Source: Arcobacter sp.
GTDB taxonomy: Bacteria > Campylobacterota > Campylobacteria > Campylobacterales > Arcobacteraceae
Assembly: GCA_016744485.1 (NCBI GenBank)
Contig: JADGEG010000060.1
Location: forward strand, 1-10,528
DNA: 10,528 bases
Direction: 5' to 3'
The position numbers and the translations under genes are program-made. Shown in pieces: positions 6,164-10,528 of the stretch (the stretch's first letter is position 1; each line of letters starts with the position of its first letter). A model generated the notes under the pieces. It did no database searches. It saw nothing but the letters and a program-made list of their open reading frames with translations, and was not told the DNA's origin.

Positions 6164-7207
6164 ATGAAGACAACGAAATATGTTCAAAGACTGAAAATGG
6201 CTTTTATGAGTATGTTACTTCTAGTAGGAAGTATGGCTCAAGCTGAGAATTGTAGCAATAGAGGTGTTTTAGATAAGAGATTTTGTGATGAAAACCATGA
6301 TATGGTTGCCGATGCTCCTAAAGATCCAAAAAACTATAAAAACCCAAGCACATTAGTATTTACTTATACACCAGTTGAAGATCCAGCTGTTTATAAAGAT
6401 GCTTTTTCTGATTTTCAAGCCTATTTATCAAAAGTTACAGGTAAAAAAGTTATTTATTACACGGTGCATTCTAATGCAGCTGAAGTTGAAGCTTTACGTT
6501 CAGGACGTTTACATATTGCTGGATTCTCTCCAGGACCTACAGGTTATGCAGTTAATTTAGGTGGTTATGTGCCTATTGCGGTAAAAGGAACGAGTGAAGG
6601 TTTTCAGGGATATAACTTAATTGTGATTACTAGAAAAGATAGTTCTATCAAAAACATAAGTGATATAAAAGGTAGAATAGTTGCACATACTTCCATTTCT
6701 TCAAATTCTGGAAATTTAGCTCCTAGAGCTTTATTTCCTAAGCTAGGAGTCACTCCAGGCCTTGACTATAAGGTTAAATATTCTGGTAAGCATGATCAAT
6801 CTATTATAGGTGTTGCAACTGGAGATTATGATGCTGCTCCAGTTGCTTCTGATGTTTTCAATAGAATGAGTCTAAAAGGTACTATTAATAAAGAAGACTT
6901 TAGAATATTATTTACTAGTCCTCTGTTTCCAACATCTTCATTTGGTTACTCAAGTGAATTAGAACCTAAATTGGCTAAAAAAATTGAAGAGGCTTTTTCT
7001 TCTTACCGTTTTACGCCAGAAATGACAAAAATCTTTGGTGGTGTTGATAGGTTTTCCCCGATATCATACAAAAAAGATTGGCAAGTAATTCGTGATATAG
7101 CTCACTCTACAGGAGTAGCATATAGTGACAGTGGTTTGAAAGAACTGGCAAAAAGAGATGCTGCTAAGAGAGCAAAAAAAGCAGCGGCAGCTAAAAAGAA
7201 AAATTAA
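6164..7207 (+). CDS. phnD: PhnD-type periplasmic substrate-binding protein of a phosphonate/phosphate-ester ABC transporter
   Basis: Periplasmic receptor (347 residues) that hands substrate to the PhnC/PhnE transporter encoded next. Residues 1-27 form a signal peptide (basic start, MAFMSMLLLVG core, cleavage after AQA). The mature start has two Cys (30, 41) and a DENHDMVAD segment (42-50) resembling a calcium-binding loop. The PhnD-like type-2 binding fold covers about 63-320, with TYTPVEDPAVY (67-77), SGRLHIAGFSPGP (113-125), the oxyanion-binding HTSISSNSG (175-183), GKHDQS (208-213) and DYDAAPVASDVF (221-232). The last 20 residues are a Lys/Ala-rich tail. ATG at 6164 has AAAGGA six bases upstream. 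A strong hairpin separates it from phnC. The paralogous subfamily, with the Cys-flanked mature N-terminus, appears distinct from classical E. coli PhnD. The ligand is therefore open: phosphonate, phosphite, phosphate ester or a glycerol-phosphate compound. Confidence 0.88.
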   Translation: MKTTKYVQRLKMAFMSMLLLVGSMAQAENCSNRGVLDKRFCDENHDMVADAPKDPKNYKNPSTLVFTYTPVEDPAVYKDAFSDFQAYLSKVTGKKVIYYTVHSNAAEVEALRSGRLHIAGFSPGPTGYAVNLGGYVPIAVKGTSEGFQGYNLIVITRKDSSIKNISDIKGRIVAHTSISSNSGNLAPRALFPKLGVTPGLDYKVKYSGKHDQSIIGVATGDYDAAPVASDVFNRMSLKGTINKEDFRILFTSPLFPTSSFGYSSELEPKLAKKIEEAFSSYRFTPEMTKIFGGVDRFSPISYKKDWQVIRDIAHSTGVAYSDSGLKELAKRDAAKRAKKAAAAKKKN

Positions 7208-7217
7208 TACTATTTTT

Positions 7218-7258
7218 GAAATAATTTAAGTCCACTTTTTATGTGGCTTAAATTATTC
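7218..7258 (+). promoter_or_regulatory. Intercistronic stem-loop between phnD and phnC
   Basis: The arms AATAATTTAAG-t-CCAC (7220-7235) and GTGGCTTAAATTATT (7243-7257) form a 15-bp stem with one bulged T and a seven-base loop. An outer G-C pair (7218, 7258) is possible after one unpaired A. No run of U follows directly (CATTTTAATT), so this is not a clean terminator. It is better read as an mRNA-stabilising or partial-termination element that gives more binding protein than membrane components, as known for other binding-protein operons. Confidence 0.65.
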
Positions 7259-7299
7259 ATTTTAATTCCCTAAATCTTACATATTTAAAAGAGGTTCAT

Positions 7300-8067
7300 A
7301 TGTCGAAAACAGAAAATTATCTTGAAATTAAAAATCTTAAAAAATGGTATACCCCTGGAGATTTAATTTTAAAAGGTATTGATATATCAATTACAAAACC
7401 AGAAGTCTTAGCAATAATAGGTCCTTCTGGTACAGGAAAAAGTACTTTACTTCGTTGCATAAATAGGCTTATTGAGCCAAGTAGTGGAGAAATTATTTTT
7501 AAAGATTTAGACCTTTGTCAAATAAAAGGTTCTACATTACGGAAAGTTAGCCGACACATAGGAATGGTTTTTCAAGAATATAACTTAGTTGAAAGATTAA
7601 GTGTTATTGAAAATGTTTTAACAGGACGACTTGGATATATGACGTCATGGCAGGCTGCTAGAAAGAAATTCTCTCAAAAAGATATTAATAGTGCTTATGA
7701 ATTGCTAAAAATTGTTGGTTTACTAGATCATTCAAAAAAACGTGCAGATAGTTTATCTGGTGGTCAGAGACAAAGAGTTGGTATTGCACGTGCAGTAATG
7801 CAAAATCCAGATATTTTATTAGCTGATGAACCTACATCCTCTCTAGATCCTAAAACTGCAGTTGAAATAATGGAATTGATAACGAGTTTTTCTAAAAGAA
7901 ATCATATTCCAGCTATTGTTAACATGCATGATGTTAAATTGGCACAGCGCTTCGCTACTAGAATTATTGGTATGTCTGGTGGATATGTTGTTTACGATGG
8001 AGAACCATCAGGACTTACAGACTCTTTGCTTAAGGAAATATATGGGGGCGAAGAATGGATGGAATAA
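7300..8067 (+). CDS. phnC: PhnC-type ABC transporter ATP-binding protein
   Basis: Cytoplasmic ATPase (255 residues) that powers uptake through the two PhnE permeases. All ABC motifs are intact: Walker A GPSGTGKST (41-49), Q-loop FQE (91-93), signature LSGGQRQRV (152-160), Walker B ILLADEP (172-178), D-loop SLD (181-183) and switch His210 in NMHD. Length and the PhnC-like stretch between Q-loop and signature (NVLTGRLGYMTSWQAA) match phosphonate-type importers. ATG at 7300 has AAAAGAGG five bases upstream. It follows phnD after 92 bp with a hairpin, and its 3' end overlaps the first permease gene by 13 bp, so they are translated together. Substrate cannot be read from this subunit. Confidence 0.93.
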   Translation: MSKTENYLEIKNLKKWYTPGDLILKGIDISITKPEVLAIIGPSGTGKSTLLRCINRLIEPSSGEIIFKDLDLCQIKGSTLRKVSRHIGMVFQEYNLVERLSVIENVLTGRLGYMTSWQAARKKFSQKDINSAYELLKIVGLLDHSKKRADSLSGGQRQRVGIARAVMQNPDILLADEPTSSLDPKTAVEIMELITSFSKRNHIPAIVNMHDVKLAQRFATRIIGMSGGYVVYDGEPSGLTDSLLKEIYGGEEWME

Positions 8068-8843
8068 AACATAATTATCCTAATCCATTTCCTAGAAATT
8101 GGAATTTCATTGGATTGTTCATACTCTTTGTTCTATATTTATTTTATTCTATAGAGGCAATGGGCTTGAGTTGGCTTCGATTTTCTGAAGGATTATCTTA
8201 TGCTGGAGATTTGTTGGGACGAATGTTTCCACCAAATTTTACCCGTTGGGCATTGCTATTAGAAGGGTTGATAGAAAGTATAGAAATAGCCGTTATTTCT
8301 AGCTTTATAGGTATTTTTTTATCACTATTTATAGGATTATTGGCATCTCGTAACTTTATGCCACTTGTGATAAGTTCTTCTGTTCGAGTTTTTATTGCAT
8401 TGTGTCGTTCTTTTCACCCTGTAATTATTGCTATTTTATTCGTAAAGAGTGTTGGTTTTGGACCATTAGCAGGAATATTAACTCTTATTACTGCTTCTAT
8501 TGGCTTTATTGCTAAACTATTTGCAGAAGCTATTGAAGAAATATCTCTAAAACAAGTTGAAGCTATAAAAGCAACAGGTGCTAGTTTTTCAAGCATTATT
8601 TTGTTTTCTGTTTTACCACAGGTTTTTTCTAGATTTATAGGTTTTGCGACATATCAATCTGATTCTAACTTCAGAAATTCTACAATGATTGGTATTGTTG
8701 GAGCAGGTGGACTTGGTGGTACTTTATTCTCAGCATTTCAACGTTTTGATTACGATTTTGTTGCAGCTATTTTAATTTCTACCATATTAGTCATACTTTT
8801 ATGGGAATTTATATCTATTGTAGTGAGAAGGATTTTTATATGA
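8055..8843 (+). CDS. phnE: PhnE-type ABC transporter permease, first copy
   Basis: Inner-membrane permease (262 residues) of the Phn-type importer. Hydrophobic segments are seen at about 18-36, 70-97, 103-130, 134-156, 205-225 and 235-258. The ATPase-contact loop EAIKATGASFSS...VLP lies at 169-188 (EAA motif), and the PhnE-typical MIGIVGAGGLGG follows at 211-222. ATG at 8055 lies inside the end of phnC (13-bp overlap), with GGGGGCGAAG before it as ribosome binding site. Its TGA overlaps the next start in ATGA. It is clearly diverged from the second permease, so the two probably form a heterodimer, as in other Phn-type systems with two permease genes. Confidence 0.92.
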   Translation: MDGIKHNYPNPFPRNWNFIGLFILFVLYLFYSIEAMGLSWLRFSEGLSYAGDLLGRMFPPNFTRWALLLEGLIESIEIAVISSFIGIFLSLFIGLLASRNFMPLVISSSVRVFIALCRSFHPVIIAILFVKSVGFGPLAGILTLITASIGFIAKLFAEAIEEISLKQVEAIKATGASFSSIILFSVLPQVFSRFIGFATYQSDSNFRNSTMIGIVGAGGLGGTLFSAFQRFDYDFVAAILISTILVILLWEFISIVVRRIFI

Positions 8844-9637
8844 ATAACATAGATTATCATTGGGAAAGATTCACTTTAAAACAACGTTTATGGCGTTATA
8901 TAGTGTATGTTTGTATTGTATCAGCTTTATTTTTCTCAATACGAACAGTGGAAGTAATTCCGGAATTTTTCTACGATGCCCCAGAGCAAATGATTGATTT
9001 ATTTTCGAGAATGTGGCCTATAGAATTTGAGTACTATCCTATTGCTGTACACGATGCAATTATAGAAACATTAAACATTGCAACACTTGGTACTCTACTA
9101 GCTTTAATACTAGCTTTACCTTTAGCATTAATGAGTGCATCAACTATTGTTTCTTATACTTGGGTGCATTGGATAGCAAGATTTTTTCTAGTTTCATCAC
9201 GTTCGGTCAATTCTTTAGTTTGGGCTTTACTTTTTGTTGCTATTTTTGGACCAGGTGTTATATCAGGTGTTCTTGCTATTGCTTTTAGATCTATAGGTTT
9301 TATAGGAAAACTTTTAGGAGAAGCATTGAATGAGGTTAATATGGGTTCTGTTGAAGCATTAAGAGCCACAGGTGCTCCTATGATTACCATCCTAATTAAA
9401 GCTTACTGGCCACAAGTAATGCCAGCATTTTTCAGTATTTTACTATTTCGATGGGATATAAATGTTAGAGAATCTGCAGTTCTTGGCTTAGTTGGTGCTG
9501 GAGGAATTGGTGTTATAATAAGTGATTCTATGAACTTATTTCAATGGAGACAAGTTTCACTTGCACTATTGGCAATTTTTGCAGTAGTTATTATTGCTGA
9601 AATTGTTGTTGTAAATATTCGAAAAAAATTAATATAA
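8840..9637 (+). CDS. phnE: PhnE-type ABC transporter permease, second copy
   Basis: Second inner-membrane permease (265 residues). Start chosen at ATG 8840, not further upstream, because of the ATGA overlap with the previous stop and the GAGAAGGA ribosome binding site seven bases before it; the product then begins MNNIDYHWERF. Hydrophobic segments lie at about 19-35, 75-101, 110-137, 139-155, 195-225 and 239-260. The EAA loop EALRATGAP is at 172-180 with a Trp-Pro turn at 190-191, and VLGLVGAGGIGV follows at 214-225. The N-terminal cytoplasmic stretch and periplasmic loop after the first helix differ from the first copy. This suggests an old duplication and specialised halves rather than a recent repeat. 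Confidence 0.92.
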   Translation: MNNIDYHWERFTLKQRLWRYIVYVCIVSALFFSIRTVEVIPEFFYDAPEQMIDLFSRMWPIEFEYYPIAVHDAIIETLNIATLGTLLALILALPLALMSASTIVSYTWVHWIARFFLVSSRSVNSLVWALLFVAIFGPGVISGVLAIAFRSIGFIGKLLGEALNEVNMGSVEALRATGAPMITILIKAYWPQVMPAFFSILLFRWDINVRESAVLGLVGAGGIGVIISDSMNLFQWRQVSLALLAIFAVVIIAEIVVVNIRKKLI

Positions 9638-9647
9638 ACAGGAAAGC

Positions 9648-10415
9648 ATGAAAAGCCCTAAAGTACTAAGCTTACCCATTAAAATAGATAATAATATTGA
9701 AGTAATTTTTAGTGACCTTGATGATACTTTGACATGGGAAGGAAAAATGCACCAAGAGACATACTTATCATTAGGTACACTTAAAAGAAATAAGAAAAAA
9801 ATAGTAGTGGTTACTGGTGCTTGTGCTGGTTGGTGCGACTGTATTATTAGAACTTGGCCAATAGATTGTATCATTGGCGAAAATGGTGCTTTTTGGTTAT
9901 TTTTAGACGAACATGGAAATTTAATTAAACAATATCAACTAGCAGATGATATACACAAGAAAAACTATTTGAAATTGAACACTTATGCTGAACAAATAAA
10001 ACAATTATTTGGAATACCATTAGCACAAGATCAAAATTTTCGTATTACAGATATAGCATTTGATATAAATCAAGAAGTAAAAATTGATAAAGATATTGTT
10101 CTTAAAGCATCTAATTGGCTAAGCAAAAAAGGCTTAAATGTTTCTGTTAGTTCAATTCATATTAATGTTTGGTTTGGTGACTATAATAAGGCAAAGACCT
10201 CGCTTTCTTGGCTTAAAAAATATGGTATCAAAAAAGAAAAGTGTGCATACATTGGAGATTCTTGCAATGATGAACCAATGTATGAAGCATTTGAAGTAAC
10301 AGCTGGAGTTGCGAATATTGCAAAAGTATTAGACACTCTTACTCATAAGCCAAAATATATCACCCATAGTAACGGAGGTTTTGGATTTGTTGAGTTTGCT
10401 AATTCTTTGATATAA
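9648..10415 (+). CDS. HAD-superfamily hydrolase, subclass IIB (phosphatase-like)
   Basis: Cytoplasmic HAD hydrolase (255 residues), probably a phosphatase acting on an organic phosphate. Motif I is SDLDDTLT (22-29, nucleophile Asp23 and acid/base Asp25). Motif II is VVVTG (Thr56). The cap domain with GENGAFW follows (77-83) and spans about 80-170. Motif III Lys is at 181 or 183, and motif IV is GDSCND (203-208), followed by GVANI. The domain order and C2B-type cap resemble mannosyl-3-phosphoglycerate and sucrose-phosphate phosphatases; the true substrate is unknown. It begins ten bases after phnE with AGGAAAG before the ATG, so it is the last gene of the transporter operon. Its likely job is to work on the imported compound, possibly releasing phosphate. 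Three Cys cluster at 59, 63 and 65 beside motif II, which is odd for a cytoplasmic enzyme of this type. No clear terminator follows. Confidence 0.87.
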   Translation: MKSPKVLSLPIKIDNNIEVIFSDLDDTLTWEGKMHQETYLSLGTLKRNKKKIVVVTGACAGWCDCIIRTWPIDCIIGENGAFWLFLDEHGNLIKQYQLADDIHKKNYLKLNTYAEQIKQLFGIPLAQDQNFRITDIAFDINQEVKIDKDIVLKASNWLSKKGLNVSVSSIHINVWFGDYNKAKTSLSWLKKYGIKKEKCAYIGDSCNDEPMYEAFEVTAGVANIAKVLDTLTHKPKYITHSNGGFGFVEFANSLI

Positions 10416-10433
10416 TCTAAAATTATAAGTTAA

Positions 10434-10454
10434 GGGCATCTCTAAAAACTACAG
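10434..10454 (+). mobile_element. Possible insertion-sequence left end (terminal repeat-like)
   Basis: The segment GGGCATCTCTAAAAAC, starting 18 bp after the HAD stop, has the look of terminal inverted repeats of IS5/IS1182-like elements. About 65 bp later a ribosome binding site and ATG appear, the layout expected for the start of a transposase. The other end lies outside the window, so neither the partner repeat nor a target duplication can be checked. This is pattern recognition only. Confidence 0.3.
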
Positions 10455-10518
10455 CTAACCAAGTCAAAACCATAATTTAGATAAAATAAGTACTATATAT
10501 TATTAAAAGGCTTCATAA

Positions 10519-10528
10519 ATGCTAGGAT
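10519..10528 (+). CDS. Start of an ORF running off the right edge (possible transposase)
   Basis: ATG at 10519 preceded by AAAAGG eight bases upstream; only Met-Leu-Gly is encoded before the window ends. Identity cannot be told from three residues. The transposase idea comes solely from the IS-end-like sequence before it. Confidence 0.3.

Noticed and set aside
8801..8839. Upstream start for the second permease at 8801
   Set aside because: It would overlap the first permease by 43 bases without a ribosome binding site. ATG 8840 has a good site and the typical ATGA overlap.
6164..9637. Classical phosphonate degradation operon
   Set aside because: No phnG-M (C-P lyase), phnX, phnA or ptxD gene is present; only transport subunits and a HAD gene occur, so phosphonate breakdown cannot be claimed.
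10411..10427. TATAAT-CTAAA-ATTATA dyad at the end of the HAD gene as a terminator
   Set aside because: All-A/T six-base stem over the stop codon with no following T run; expected by chance in such AT-rich DNA.

Overview
The window looks like a chromosomal segment of a Campylobacterota bacterium, most likely an Arcobacter-type organism. This rests on the very low GC content, the Lys/Asn/Ile-rich proteins, AAGGA-type ribosome binding sites, good -10 boxes with weak -35 boxes, and short intergenic gaps. The assignment is an inference from composition and style; no marker gene is present.

Left part (1-4195): the remains of a sugar-acid catabolic locus. It starts inside an intact IlvD/Edd-family sugar-acid dehydratase (1-1641, + strand, N-terminus outside the window). 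A broken aldose-1-epimerase-like gene follows (1669-2518, +; two frameshifts and one in-frame TGA). Convergent to it is an intact GntR/HutC-type regulator with a TTG start (2525-3232, -) and a perfect 14-bp palindrome just upstream of its ribosome binding site. Behind that lies a heavily decayed 2-keto-3-deoxygluconate-kinase-like PfkB gene (3386-4195, -), with several stops and frameshifts, an internal deletion and a lost catalytic aspartate. The oxidative route that dehydrates a sugar acid and phosphorylates the keto-deoxy acid is therefore broken at the kinase step, unless a second copy exists elsewhere.

Middle and right part (4205-10415): an apparently intact, divergently arranged module. 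An FAD-dependent glycerol-3-phosphate dehydrogenase (glpD-like, -) faces a five-gene + strand operon: a PhnD-type periplasmic binding protein, a PhnC-type ATPase, two different PhnE-type permeases and a HAD-IIB hydrolase. The 399-bp divergent control region holds a 24-bp perfect palindrome over the glpD promoter. It also holds a tandem array of GTTATnAT repeats in front of phnD that shares the ATGTTAT element with that palindrome, which suggests common control. No C-P lyase, phosphonatase or ptxD gene is visible. The linkage of a Phn-type importer to GlpD and a phosphatase-like HAD suggests uptake of a phosphorylated or phosphonylated C3/glycerol compound rather than classical phosphonate use. 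This is the most interesting functional hypothesis in the window and it is an inference.

Right edge (10416-10528): after the HAD gene there is a sequence resembling an insertion-sequence end, followed by a ribosome binding site and ATG of an ORF running out of the window. No tRNA, rRNA or CRISPR array was seen.
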